Origin: a virus | Strand: one strand, 5' to 3' | Length of the DNA: 64,000 nucleotides | Virus record (IMG/VR): IMGVR_UViG_3300020178_000897 | Location: 103,519 to 167,518 of that record | Shown here: positions 53,057 to 61,487 of the stretch, piece after piece | Position numbering within the stretch: the stretch's first letter is position 1 | Layout: each line of letters begins with the position of its first letter | Position numbers and translations under genes: made by a program | Notes under the pieces: generated by a model | Databases searched by the model: none | The model's input: the letters and a program-made list of their open reading frames with translations, nothing else | Told to the model about the DNA's origin: nothing

Positions 53057-53417
53057 GTTTTCTCAAAAGCTGTACACTTTTACGTTTAACTCTTTTTACA
53101 TGCAACTTGTTTAGATTTACGGTAGGACCTAATCCTACCTTAACATCTTTACTATTCATAGTCATCATTGCATACTTAAATTGTTGCATATCTTTATTAA
53201 GAAAGATATTAATAGGAATCATTCTATTTGATTCCCACCACCATACTTCGCCTAATTCAATAAACTTTGCCTTTTCATTTTCTGTTCGTAGTTGTGTAAA
53301 CACGTACATACTAGTAATGTAGGCATCTTGATTATTTACAATTCCTATGTATTCAAGGCCGCCATAAGTAACGACACTTAAAAACGGAAATTTTTCTTCT
53401 ATATCTTTTCTTAACAT
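53046..53417 (-). CDS. Conserved hypothetical protein of marine T4-like phages
   Basis: 123 residues with VVTYGGLEYIGIVNNQDAYI, LGEVWWWESNRMIPINIFL and a basic tail LHVKRVKRKSVQLLRKPTK. I recall this WWWESNR pattern from T4-like cyanophage hypothetical proteins. The basic C terminus suggests RNA or DNA contact. Only minus-strand gene between 13.6 and 61 kb; it overlaps the DnaE-like gene tail-to-tail by 11 nt. Confidence 0.7.
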   Translation of the reverse strand: MLRKDIEEKFPFLSVVTYGGLEYIGIVNNQDAYITSMYVFTQLRTENEKAKFIELGEVWWWESNRMIPINIFLNKDMQQFKYAMMTMNSKDVKVGLGPTVNLNKLHVKRVKRKSVQLLRKPTK

Positions 53418-53422
53418 AATCC

Positions 53423-53430
53423 AATAAATA
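53423..53430 (+). promoter_or_regulatory. T4-type late promoter
   Basis: AATAAATA followed by a 22-nt stretch with AGGGA before the ATG at 53453. It restarts late transcription for a virion-type gene inside an early region. Confidence 0.7.
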
Positions 53431-53452
53431 CACTAGTTAGGGAAATTATTAA

Positions 53453-54223
53453 ATGCAACTAGTGTCAAGATATTTAGTTCAAAATCATTCGGTGGTAGTC
53501 TTAGATGGCTTCCACGGAAAACCAGTGGAGTATAGAAAAGTGTATCAGCGTAATCTAAAAGTAACAAAAGGAATTGACAATGTTATTACCTTTGAAGTTA
53601 AAAACAGTGATCAAAAACCTGTATCAATATTAAACACATATACACCTTATGTAGAAGTGTTTACGGAAAACAATGTTTTATTAAAAAAATACTTAGGTAC
53701 AGTTAAAGAAACTGCTACACCTAACTATAAAGGACAGTTTACAATTAATATTGCTGATGGCGACACTGTAAACATTAACTCCCAATATCTTTCTTACACA
53801 GTTTATCTTTATAAGGATAGTGATCAAACGAACACTATTACATATGCAGACAGCCAATTTGGAATCTCTGGTACTATTGAATTAACAGGGAGCGCATTTC
53901 CAGGACCTATTAATTCAAAAACTATTACAACCTGGATCAACAATACTAGCACTGTAATTGATGCACAGCCTGAAATTAATAGTAATACTGCATTACATAC
54001 TGTTGCAATATATTCTACTAACTTTGCAGGCACAGTAACTATTCAAGGAACACTTGATACCAACGATACTGTTAGTTGGTTTGATATATCAACAGAAACA
54101 CTAGCAACTCCAGACGAACCATACTACGCTAACTTTAATGGTGTGTTTAGTAATATACGATTTAAATATGCTAACGATAGCGGAAATACTGGAACAATTG
54201 ATAAAATTCTTTTAAGAAACTAG
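53453..54223 (+). CDS. Virion structural-type beta protein
   Basis: 256 residues, almost entirely beta-type: KGIDNVITFEVKNSDQKPVS, YTPYVEVFTENNVLLKKYLG and C-terminal TVTIQGTLDTNDTVSWFDIS. The first half recalls T4-like cyanophage structural proteins with an immunoglobulin-like fold; the second half looks like a jelly-roll or adhesin-type domain. Its dedicated late promoter supports a virion role. Exact location in the particle unknown. Confidence 0.62.
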   Translation: MQLVSRYLVQNHSVVVLDGFHGKPVEYRKVYQRNLKVTKGIDNVITFEVKNSDQKPVSILNTYTPYVEVFTENNVLLKKYLGTVKETATPNYKGQFTINIADGDTVNINSQYLSYTVYLYKDSDQTNTITYADSQFGISGTIELTGSAFPGPINSKTITTWINNTSTVIDAQPEINSNTALHTVAIYSTNFAGTVTIQGTLDTNDTVSWFDISTETLATPDEPYYANFNGVFSNIRFKYANDSGNTGTIDKILLRN

Positions 54224-54252
54224 TTGACTTAACTTACATTTGATGTTACTAT
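54224..54252 (+). promoter_or_regulatory. Sigma70-type promoter of the primase gene, leaderless geometry
   Basis: TTGACT (54224-54229), 17-nt spacer, TACTAT (54247-54252), seven bases to the ATG at 54260. A TATAGT at 54250 would be an alternative -10 with a 20-nt spacer. The -35 overlaps the preceding stop codon region. Confidence 0.65.
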
Positions 54253-54259
54253 AGTAACT

Positions 54260-55240
54260 ATGAGTATCGTCAGTGAAACAGTCTTAGCATATCTACCAGC
54301 GAAACGTAAGACTACTCCTAGTGGGTGGGTTAGTTTCAATGCTCCCTGCTGTCACCATAATGGTAATAGTGCAGATACTCGAGGACGCGGTGGCGTTATC
54401 CAAGAGGGTGATAATATAAGTTATCACTGCTTTAACTGCGGCTTCAAAGCAAGTTGGCAACCTGGACGCAATGTTTCACAAAAATTACGTAAACTTTTAC
54501 AATGGGTTGGAACACCTGACGATATTATTAATAAACTTGCACTACAAGTAATGCAAGAGAATGAAGGCGTTGTGGCCAAGACTCGCATAACAGAGCTACC
54601 TACATTCAATACTGTCCCGTTGCCAGAAGATGCGATTAAGATTACAGACATTACAGACTTCAACAAGTACAGCATGGCTGTGTTAGAATACATGGCCCAG
54701 CGTAATCTAAACGTAGACGACACAGACTATTACTGGAGCCCATCACTAGGATACCGTGATAGATTGATCATACCCTTCTACTTTGAAGGTAGGGTAGTAG
54801 GTTGGACTGCTAGGGCTATCACACCAGAGAAGAAGCCTAAGTACCTTACAGAAGTACAGCCTGGATTTGTATATGGATTAGATGAACAAAGACATAATAA
54901 AATGTTTGTTATTGTTTGTGAAGGACCAATTGATGCGTTACACATAGAAGGTTGTGCATTACTTGGTAGCGAAATCAAAGATCAACAGGCCATGCTGATT
55001 AATCAGTTAAGTAAAGATGTAATTGTTGTTCCCGATAGAGACAAAGCAGGAAGTAAACTAGTAGAACAAGCAATTGAGCTAGGATGGCAAGTATCTTTGC
55101 CTGATTGGGATAGCGATATTAATGACATAGGCGATTGTGTGCAACGTCATGGAAGACTTTATACACTTTATAAAATTGCATCTAATGCAGAGTCGTCTAA
55201 ATTAAAAATACAGCTAAGGAGCAAAAAATGGTTTGGTTAA
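54260..55240 (+). CDS. gp61: DNA primase gp61
   Basis: 326 residues (T4: 342). Zinc-ribbon N terminus with C30/C31-H-H and HCFNC (C57, C60), then a Toprim domain with VIVCEGPIDALHIEG and VVPDRDKAGSKLV. Makes RNA primers on the lagging strand with helicase gp41, encoded two genes downstream. No SD precedes the ATG. Confidence 0.92.
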   Translation: MSIVSETVLAYLPAKRKTTPSGWVSFNAPCCHHNGNSADTRGRGGVIQEGDNISYHCFNCGFKASWQPGRNVSQKLRKLLQWVGTPDDIINKLALQVMQENEGVVAKTRITELPTFNTVPLPEDAIKITDITDFNKYSMAVLEYMAQRNLNVDDTDYYWSPSLGYRDRLIIPFYFEGRVVGWTARAITPEKKPKYLTEVQPGFVYGLDEQRHNKMFVIVCEGPIDALHIEGCALLGSEIKDQQAMLINQLSKDVIVVPDRDKAGSKLVEQAIELGWQVSLPDWDSDINDIGDCVQRHGRLYTLYKIASNAESSKLKIQLRSKKWFG

Positions 55241-55350
55241 AAAAGGTATGGAATATAATTAGTAGTCCTTACAAAAAATGGAAGCGTGATAGATTACTAA
55301 AACAAAAAATTGAAGAATTAAAAAAGCGTGATCCATTTATTTACAAATAG
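55228..55350 (+). CDS. 40-residue basic protein ending RDPFIYK
   Basis: Starts at the ATG at 55228 inside the 3' end of the primase gene, preceded by AAGGAG (55216-55221). The 40-residue product MVWLKKVWNIIS...KKRDPFIYK has an amphipathic Trp/Lys N terminus and a basic helix. I recall cyanophage small proteins ending in LKKRDPFIYK, which supports it as a real gene. Could be a membrane-surface or nucleic-acid-binding peptide. Confidence 0.7.
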   Translation: MVWLKKVWNIISSPYKKWKRDRLLKQKIEELKKRDPFIYK

Positions 55351-55358
55351 GAAGTGAC

Positions 55359-56330
55359 ATGATTACATGGGGTATGGTTGGTAACAGCCACGATGCAAGT
55401 TTAGCAGTATTTGATAACAATCAATTGTTATGGGCAAGCCTAGCAAAAGATTTTTCAGGAGTTCCTAACGACCCAGACTTTAATTGGACTCAGTTAGAAG
55501 TAGCCCGACAAAGTTTTGGTCCGCCCTCTAAAGTAATTTGGTACGAACGTCCGTTCTTAAAAACACTACGTCAGCTTAAAGCTGGGCAGGGTTGGCTACG
55601 CAAAGAGAATGATATCAGAGCCTATCTTAAACGTTGGGACATTACATGTAAGATAGAGTATACCCAACATCATTTATCACATGCGGCTTATGCTTATTAC
55701 ACACAACCCTATGATAACTGTGCTGTAATTTGTTTAGATTCAATTGGAGAATTTGAGACCCTAACTATATGGCATGGAAAGAACAACAAACTTAAAAAGA
55801 TTTATAACCAAGGGTACCCGCATAGCCTTGGACTTTTCTACAGTGCTATGACACAACGTATGGGACTAGTACCACAACGTGACGAATACCTAGTAGCCCA
55901 ATGGGCAAAGAAAGGTAATTCGAAACGACTAGTACATGCGATGCGTAAAGAGCTTATCAATTTAGATCATGAAAGTCGCAACCCTCAAAAGATTATGATG
56001 AGAGAAAATCTACACAGAGGTTGTCAGTGGTGGAGACCCGAATTAAATTCAAAGCAAGACATGTACGATATTGCGGCCGCTACACAGACTATATTTGAAT
56101 ATGCAGTAAGTTGTTTGAGCATATGGGCCAAGGTACAAACAGGATCTAATAGTTTAGCACTAGCTGGCGGCGGTGCCCTTAACAGAGATGCTGTAGATAA
56201 GATTCGCAGTCATTGGGATAATGTTTGGGTTCCACCTAACCCAGGAGACCCTGGCAGTTGTGTAGGAGCAGTACTAGCAAAATCTAAGACCAAAATAATA
56301 CTTGACAATCGGTGGTATAAGAAAGTATAA
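55359..56330 (+). CDS. Carbamoyltransferase (NodU/CmcH N-terminal type)
   Basis: 323 residues. GNSHDASLAVFDNNQLLWA, YTQHHLSHAAYAYY (metal/ATP-site His cluster), ICLDSIGEFET and LALAGGGALN are motifs of the Kae1-like domain of O-carbamoyltransferases. Bacterial members are about 550-600 residues with a C-terminal YrdC-like part, which is missing here. Might carbamoylate a sugar of the phage-modified glycan. Similar shortened genes occur in marine T4-like phages. Confidence 0.8.
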   Translation: MITWGMVGNSHDASLAVFDNNQLLWASLAKDFSGVPNDPDFNWTQLEVARQSFGPPSKVIWYERPFLKTLRQLKAGQGWLRKENDIRAYLKRWDITCKIEYTQHHLSHAAYAYYTQPYDNCAVICLDSIGEFETLTIWHGKNNKLKKIYNQGYPHSLGLFYSAMTQRMGLVPQRDEYLVAQWAKKGNSKRLVHAMRKELINLDHESRNPQKIMMRENLHRGCQWWRPELNSKQDMYDIAAATQTIFEYAVSCLSIWAKVQTGSNSLALAGGGALNRDAVDKIRSHWDNVWVPPNPGDPGSCVGAVLAKSKTKIILDNRWYKKV

Positions 56331-56331
56331 T
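56302..56331 (+). promoter_or_regulatory. Consensus sigma70 promoter of gp41, leaderless geometry
   Basis: TTGACA (56302-56307), 18-nt spacer, TATAAT (56326-56331), six bases, then the ATG at 56338. The whole element lies within the 3' end of the carbamoyltransferase gene. TATAATAAGAATATG here versus TATAATAAGACTATG at 43107. Confidence 0.88.
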
Positions 56332-56337
56332 AAGAAT

Positions 56338-57765
56338 ATGACAAGACAAAATACAGATTACGGATACGATATACAAAAGGTTTACCTTGAAATGATGATG
56401 ACAGATGCAGAATCATTTGTTAGATGTCAAGCAGTATTTGATCCAAATAGTTTTGATAGACGCTTACAAGCAAGTGCAAAGTTCTTAAACGATTATGTAA
56501 CAGAACACAATGCACTTCCTACATTTGATATGATCAATGCGGCTACTGATTCTAACTTAAAGCATCCGGGCGATTTGATGGAGAATCATTATGATTGGTT
56601 GTTGCAAGAGTTTGAAACATTCAGTAGACACAAAGCACTAGAAGCGGCAATCCTTAAAAGTGCTGACTTGCTAGAGAAAGGCGAGTATGGCCCTGTTGAA
56701 GATTTGGTTAAGAAAGCTGTGCAGATTGGTTTGCAAAAAGATCTTGGTACTGATTACTTTGCGGATCCTAGGGCACGTTTGGAAGCGATCAAAGACAAGA
56801 ACGGACAAGTAAGTACAGGCTGGCCTGCGCTAGATAAGAAACTGTTTGGCGGATTCAACAGAGGTGAGCTTAATATCTTTGCAGGCGGTTCTGGTTCAGG
56901 TAAGAGTTTGTTCTTGGCTAACTTAGGTGTGAATTGGGCTTTAGCAGGATTGAATGTAATCTATTTGACATTTGAGCTTTCAGAGAACTTGGTTAGTATG
57001 CGTGTTGATAGTATGACATCTGGTATTCCAAGTAGAGATGTATTTAAGAATATCGACGATGTTGAAATGAAAGTTAAGATGATTGGCAAGAAGTCAGGAG
57101 CATTTCAAGTCAAGTATATGCCCACAGGCAAAAATGCAAACGATATCCGTAGTTATTTGAAAGAGTATGAGATTAAAACAGGACGCAAAGTAGACGTACT
57201 ACTTGTAGACTATTTGGATTTGATGCATCCTATTGCGGCTAAGATTAGTGCAGAGAACCTGTTTGTGAAAGACAAGTATGTGTCAGAAGAGTTACGTAAC
57301 CTAGCAATGGAACTTAATACATTGTTTGTAACAGCATCGCAGTTGAATAGATCAAGTGTAGAGGAGATTGAATTTGACCATAGTCATATTAGTGGCGGTA
57401 TTTCGAAGATTAATACAGCGGACAACTTGATTGGTATCTTTACAAGTAGAGCAATGCGTGAACGCGGACGTTATCAGATTCAGTTGATGAAGACACGTAG
57501 TTCAAGCGGTGTAGGACAAAAGATCGATTTAGAGTTTGATGTAGATACATTGCGTATTAATAATTTAGATGAAGACGACGATAATCAAAGTTATAACGGA
57601 CAATCTAGTTCTATTATGAATAGTTTAAAAAGAACGAATACCACAGTACAACCTAACAGTGATGCTGACCCAAGCGAAGGCAAAGCTGTTGGCAAAGTAA
57701 AAGCAGAAGCAGACTCAACTAAACTACGATCATTTTTAGCAAATCTTGGAAACGACGAAGAGTAA
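56338..57765 (+). CDS. gp41: Replicative DNA helicase gp41
   Basis: 475 residues, T4 gp41 size. The start at 56338 is chosen because an in-frame TTG at 56302 is the promoter -35 box. DnaB/RecA-type fold: Walker A GGSGSGKS (183-190), VDVLLVDYLDLMHP as Walker B, LFVTASQLNRSS motif with catalytic sensor, and a C-terminal Gln/Ser-rich tail. Unwinds the fork 5' to 3' and docks primase gp61. Confidence 0.95.
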   Translation: MTRQNTDYGYDIQKVYLEMMMTDAESFVRCQAVFDPNSFDRRLQASAKFLNDYVTEHNALPTFDMINAATDSNLKHPGDLMENHYDWLLQEFETFSRHKALEAAILKSADLLEKGEYGPVEDLVKKAVQIGLQKDLGTDYFADPRARLEAIKDKNGQVSTGWPALDKKLFGGFNRGELNIFAGGSGSGKSLFLANLGVNWALAGLNVIYLTFELSENLVSMRVDSMTSGIPSRDVFKNIDDVEMKVKMIGKKSGAFQVKYMPTGKNANDIRSYLKEYEIKTGRKVDVLLVDYLDLMHPIAAKISAENLFVKDKYVSEELRNLAMELNTLFVTASQLNRSSVEEIEFDHSHISGGISKINTADNLIGIFTSRAMRERGRYQIQLMKTRSSSGVGQKIDLEFDVDTLRINNLDEDDDNQSYNGQSSSIMNSLKRTNTTVQPNSDADPSEGKAVGKVKAEADSTKLRSFLANLGNDEE

Positions 57766-57775
57766 GGAAATTAAA

Positions 57776-58507
57776 ATGGCAACCTTAGAAGAAAAAACTG
57801 AAACAATCGAAACACTAAAAGGACCACGCTACTATAGAATCCAACTTTGGGGATATGGTGGCGAATCAGAATACATGAATCTTACAAAAGAACAGTATGA
57901 ATTTTGGAGCGCACATATTGAAGAACACGGCGATAGCGATGCCGTACACTATTGCATAAGTGCAGAAGATGGTGAGTACGACTTTGACGAACTTGACGAT
58001 GTACCAGAGTTTGCACAGTTTTTAAAAGTAGCCGGCGAAGACTACAGTTCAAGTTGGTATGAGTCGCCTACGGGTTTTACACACCAGTGGGGTATTGACT
58101 ATAACAATTCTCGTGTTACAATTGAAGAAGTTGATAGTATCGAGTATAATGCAAAGCATATTGCTGATGTAGTTGCCGGCGAAGACTTGTCAGCCTATAT
58201 TAACAATCTAGAAGAAGCTAACAATTACGAACTAGAGCTAACGGAAATGGGCGTAGATGAAGGTGAAGATACACAAGGCGATTATGTTGCTCAAATGCAT
58301 TCAGCAGAGAAAGGTACATTCTTTGATGCCATTATCGAAACTGTCGGTGAGTTTGATCCCAAGAAGTTAAAAATTTATACCCTTGAATACCTTAACGGTG
58401 ATGACACTGTACAAAACATCGAGTATGACGGCAATGAAGTAGATAATCAAGGCGGTGATACTAACGGTAAAGGATACAGTTTTCATGTTTGGAAGAACAT
58501 TGAATAA
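57776..58507 (+). CDS. Acidic conserved hypothetical protein
   Basis: 243 residues from the ATG at 57776 (SD AAGGAA). Very acidic with YYRIQLWGYGGESEYMNL, EDGEYDFDELDDVPE and GDDTVQNIEYDGNEVD. No recognised domain; possibly a DNA-mimic or partner of the replication proteins it follows. I know of no assigned function. Confidence 0.6.
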   Translation: MATLEEKTETIETLKGPRYYRIQLWGYGGESEYMNLTKEQYEFWSAHIEEHGDSDAVHYCISAEDGEYDFDELDDVPEFAQFLKVAGEDYSSSWYESPTGFTHQWGIDYNNSRVTIEEVDSIEYNAKHIADVVAGEDLSAYINNLEEANNYELELTEMGVDEGEDTQGDYVAQMHSAEKGTFFDAIIETVGEFDPKKLKIYTLEYLNGDDTVQNIEYDGNEVDNQGGDTNGKGYSFHVWKNIE

Positions 58508-59189
58508 AATTAAATTCATATGCGGCGAACCCAGTGTAGCAAAACATTACCCTGTTGTACCTGCTAGTCAAGCTAAGCCGGAATGGTACAAGAAGACCAA
58601 AGCATGGGTAGGCGAACCGCATCAAAGTTATCCTACTATTAAGAAGTGTATGCCTGTGGGCGATCTAATCAATGCAGGCTATATTGTACCTAACCCTGTA
58701 GAGCAAGAAGTATCTATTGCTCCTAGATTTGATACAGGAGTTACAGGCTTTGCTAGAGAGTACCCTATGGGGTGGACCATACAAGCACCACAAGAAGGAC
58801 ACGAACACGAACAGTGTCCTGTACACATCGAAGGTAAACGCAGAGACTACATTACATTTAGTGTACCGTGGCGTATTGAAACTCCGCCCGGATACAGTTG
58901 CTTGATCATGAGTCCGTTTTGGCATTTTGAAGAACGCTACAGATTGTTCCCTGCAATTATCGATACTGACACTATTGATGTACCATGGAACAACTGGCCA
59001 GGTGCTATACTAAAAGATCACTTTGTATTAGAGCCAGGAGCACCACTTGCACAGATCATTCCATTCAAACGTGAAGACTGGCAAATGGAAATTGACATAG
59101 ATACAAAAATAGAAAGAGACACAGGACTCAAGTTCTTCCTGTCAGATGCATATGCAAAATTATTTCACAGGAAGAAAAAATTTAAATGA
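58485..59189 (+). CDS. Uncharacterised phage protein (Pro/Trp-rich)
   Basis: 234 residues from the ATG at 58485, overlapping the previous gene by 23 nt. Contains ICGEPSVAKHYPVVPASQ, FSVPWRIETPPGYSCLIMSP, NNWPGAIL and EPGAPLAQIIPFKRE. The succession of short Pro-rich strands suggests a compact beta fold, perhaps cupin-like or 2OG-oxygenase-like, but no metal site can be identified. Homologs are frequent in marine phages as I recall. Confidence 0.55.
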   Translation: MFGRTLNKIKFICGEPSVAKHYPVVPASQAKPEWYKKTKAWVGEPHQSYPTIKKCMPVGDLINAGYIVPNPVEQEVSIAPRFDTGVTGFAREYPMGWTIQAPQEGHEHEQCPVHIEGKRRDYITFSVPWRIETPPGYSCLIMSPFWHFEERYRLFPAIIDTDTIDVPWNNWPGAILKDHFVLEPGAPLAQIIPFKREDWQMEIDIDTKIERDTGLKFFLSDAYAKLFHRKKKFK

Positions 59190-59977
59190 AAATTACAGTT
59201 AGCCAGCAACCAGTATTTGCGAGCATTAAAGAAAATTTAGAGTGTATACTAGACGTACTAGATACAAACAAAGATTCAGATTGGATCTTAACACCAGAAG
59301 GCAGTCTTAGTGGTTATTGTGCTAACGTGTGTCACGAAGGAACAGAAGAACAAAAAGGCGAATACTTTGAAGCACTAACAGTGTTAGAAAAGTATTTGCA
59401 TGAGAACAAGCGTAGTATTGCACTGGGTACAGGGCACTATGAGCAAGATGGCTTTCCTTATAATCAGATCCGTTACTACTATCAAGGACAACTTGTAAGT
59501 GCATACAACAAACAATTGCTAACAAGAACACACACAGGATTAGGTGAAAATTATTATTACCTACCTGGACTACACGGTATGATTACACAGTTATCAGAAA
59601 CTGGCCCTACAGTAGGCAGTTTGATCTGCAATGATGCTTGGGCATTTCCTAGCGCAAGTCCAAAAGGCAATCCGTATCTATGGAATGATTATAGAGATGC
59701 TGACTTTGTATTTGTAAGTGCAAACTGCAACACAGAAGAATTTGATCCTGTTATATACAACTATCATGAAAGTCATTTACAGATGTTTGCAAAACTCAAT
59801 TCACAAATTGTATTTGTTGCTAATGCTAGTACAGACATGGTGGGCGGAGTAATAGAACATCGTGTGCAAGCACCAAGCGGCATTATTGATCCTAATGGTG
59901 AATGGATTGCCAAGTGCAATGACACAGGCATGGACACAGTAAGTATGGAGATTCAAACTCGACATGACGACAACTAA
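59186..59977 (+). CDS. Carbon-nitrogen hydrolase (nitrilase superfamily)
   Basis: 263 residues with the catalytic triad in order: Glu38 (LTPEGSLSGY), Lys109 (YNKQLLTRTH), Cys148 (SLICNDAWAFP). Hydrolyses amide or nitrile C-N bonds; the closest functional type (amidase, NAD synthetase glutaminase-like, beta-ureidopropionase) cannot be told. Could scavenge nitrogen or modify metabolites during infection. Overlaps the next gene by 14 nt. Confidence 0.87.
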   Translation: MKITVSQQPVFASIKENLECILDVLDTNKDSDWILTPEGSLSGYCANVCHEGTEEQKGEYFEALTVLEKYLHENKRSIALGTGHYEQDGFPYNQIRYYYQGQLVSAYNKQLLTRTHTGLGENYYYLPGLHGMITQLSETGPTVGSLICNDAWAFPSASPKGNPYLWNDYRDADFVFVSANCNTEEFDPVIYNYHESHLQMFAKLNSQIVFVANASTDMVGGVIEHRVQAPSGIIDPNGEWIAKCNDTGMDTVSMEIQTRHDDN

Positions 59978-60758
59978 CCCATCACTTTGGATTTACGGAG
60001 ATAGTTTTGCAGTAGACTGGAAAGTTGATTGGGGTTGGATGCGACAACTTGCCCCGAGACTCAACGCAGAAAACTGTTACGTACAGAGCTGTGCAGGAAC
60101 CAACAACGAATGGATACTCAAAACATTTGCTGATGATAAACATTCTCCAGGTGATATTGTTGTACTGTTCTTAACTGAACCTAGCAGGCATTGGTTCTTT
60201 AAAGATCGTCCTCACCTAAGCAATCTTGCTAGTATCATAAACACTAAAGATGCGGCAGATGTAAAACGAGAAGATGAAGGCAAGTACGAAGCCATTATGC
60301 AGTACTACGCACATCTACATAGAGATGATCTTGTAGACTTTCGCTTACAGATGATGACAGATTTTATTCGTGTGAAATCAATTGAACGTGAAATACGTCT
60401 ACAGGTTATTCCAGCGTTTATGATGAATATTGACTGGACTGATCTTAATCCATGTAGAGGTAACATGACTTTTAGTATATGCGATAGAGAATTTGCTAAC
60501 CATACTGATATACCTAATTGGTACAATCAAAGCATTGACACTAGAGCTAATCATATGACTCTTGAGAACCATACTATCTTTGCTGACAAGCTGTACACAA
60601 GATTTACACAAGGTGGTATGCTTGATTTAGATTCAGGGTTTGAAACTGGTTTCCTGCACAACCGTGACAAGCTCACACATCCTGGACTGTGTCCTCAACT
60701 GGTTAGCATGGCCATGGAGCCAGGCAATACAATACCAAAAGAGTATTGGCCACGGTAA
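59964..60758 (+). CDS. SGNH-hydrolase-like protein, paralog 3
   Basis: 264 residues. LWIYGDSFAVDWKVDWGWM is a full GDS nucleophile block, QSCAGTNNEWILKTFADD the second block, and DKLTHPGLCPQLVSMA a terminal His block, so this copy is the most canonical of the three. Probably an esterase on glycan or lipid acyl groups. Last gene before the compositional change. Confidence 0.66.
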   Translation: MTTTNPSLWIYGDSFAVDWKVDWGWMRQLAPRLNAENCYVQSCAGTNNEWILKTFADDKHSPGDIVVLFLTEPSRHWFFKDRPHLSNLASIINTKDAADVKREDEGKYEAIMQYYAHLHRDDLVDFRLQMMTDFIRVKSIEREIRLQVIPAFMMNIDWTDLNPCRGNMTFSICDREFANHTDIPNWYNQSIDTRANHMTLENHTIFADKLYTRFTQGGMLDLDSGFETGFLHNRDKLTHPGLCPQLVSMAMEPGNTIPKEYWPR

Positions 60759-60914
60759 AAAACCACCCGTGCGACAGACACCGCAAATGCATATAAAACC
60801 AGCCTAATTGGCTCTTAAATTGCACTTAAGAACATTTGGAGTATGTTTGGCTATCTCAAACTCTAAACGCAATTTAAACACCATTTGTGTGCGTTTAACA
60901 CTAATAAATACTAG
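60759..60914 (+). other. Structured intergenic region before the nitroreductase gene
   Basis: 156 nt without a gene. Several inverted repeats: AGCC-TAATT-GGCT (60801-60813); TTAAATTGC (60815-60823) with GCAATTTAA (60869-60877); GTTTG (60845-60849) with CAAAC (60857-60861); TAAACGCA (60864-60871) with TGCGTTTA (60890-60897). The second and fourth compete for the same bases, so two alternative folds are possible. Confidence 0.45.
60903..60910 (+). promoter_or_regulatory. T4-type late promoter next to the nitroreductase start
   Basis: AATAAATA, four bases (CTAG), then ATG at 60915: near-leaderless, one base tighter than the N5 group. Confidence 0.6.
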
Positions 60915-61487
60915 ATGAGTAAGATACTAGAATGGGCTAAAACAGCAGAACATTGCCAACGCAATTGGCTAGACCTTCCTGTGCAACCCAGTGACATTGA
61001 CACTATTGTAGAAGCATGTACCACTATGCCAACCAAGCAGAATGAACTGCACTATGAATTAGTTGTGGTTACAGATCCCTGGTATCGAGCAAAGGTTGCC
61101 AAGTATGCTGTAAACACCATTGACAAAAAAGGTCGCACACTACCACGTCACGGTAATCCTCAAATGTTGGCTCCACTACAGCTGATATGGTTTAGTAATC
61201 AGCAGTCATTACAAGGTCGCAGAGATGCCAGCAACAGCATAGGCATTTCATCAGCGGCGGCCGCACTGTGCGCACAAGAGCTGGGACTTCGCACAGGCTT
61301 CTGTGCATGTGCTAGAGGAGACATCATACGAGATCTATTTGCAGACTGTTTTGATCGAGATCCTTGCTTGATGGTATTTGAGCTTATGATGGGCATTGGC
61401 CATGCACCCAGCGATGTACCACACAACAGCTACAGTCAAGGACACATACTCACATACGCTAGACAGCGTCGAGTACATCGTCGTTAG
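60915..61487 (+). CDS. Nitroreductase-family flavoprotein
   Basis: 190 residues. CQRNWLDLPVQPSDID, ACTTMPTKQNELHYELVVV (FMN-binding Ser/Arg/Asn region) and SIGISSAAAALCAQELGLRTGFC with ARGDIIRD are typical of nitroreductase/flavin-reductase folds. Such enzymes use NAD(P)H and FMN; one could in principle supply reduced flavin, which the two halogenases need, though they are 50 kb away. Much more GC-rich than the genes upstream of 58 kb. Confidence 0.75.
   Translation: MSKILEWAKTAEHCQRNWLDLPVQPSDIDTIVEACTTMPTKQNELHYELVVVTDPWYRAKVAKYAVNTIDKKGRTLPRHGNPQMLAPLQLIWFSNQQSLQGRRDASNSIGISSAAAALCAQELGLRTGFCACARGDIIRDLFADCFDRDPCLMVFELMMGIGHAPSDVPHNSYSQGHILTYARQRRVHRR

Noticed and set aside
56302-56337. 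TTG start for the gp41 helicase 36 nt upstream
   Set aside because: The TTG is the first bases of a consensus TTGACA -35 box; the ATG at 56338 right after the -10 fits better and gives the usual helicase N terminus.
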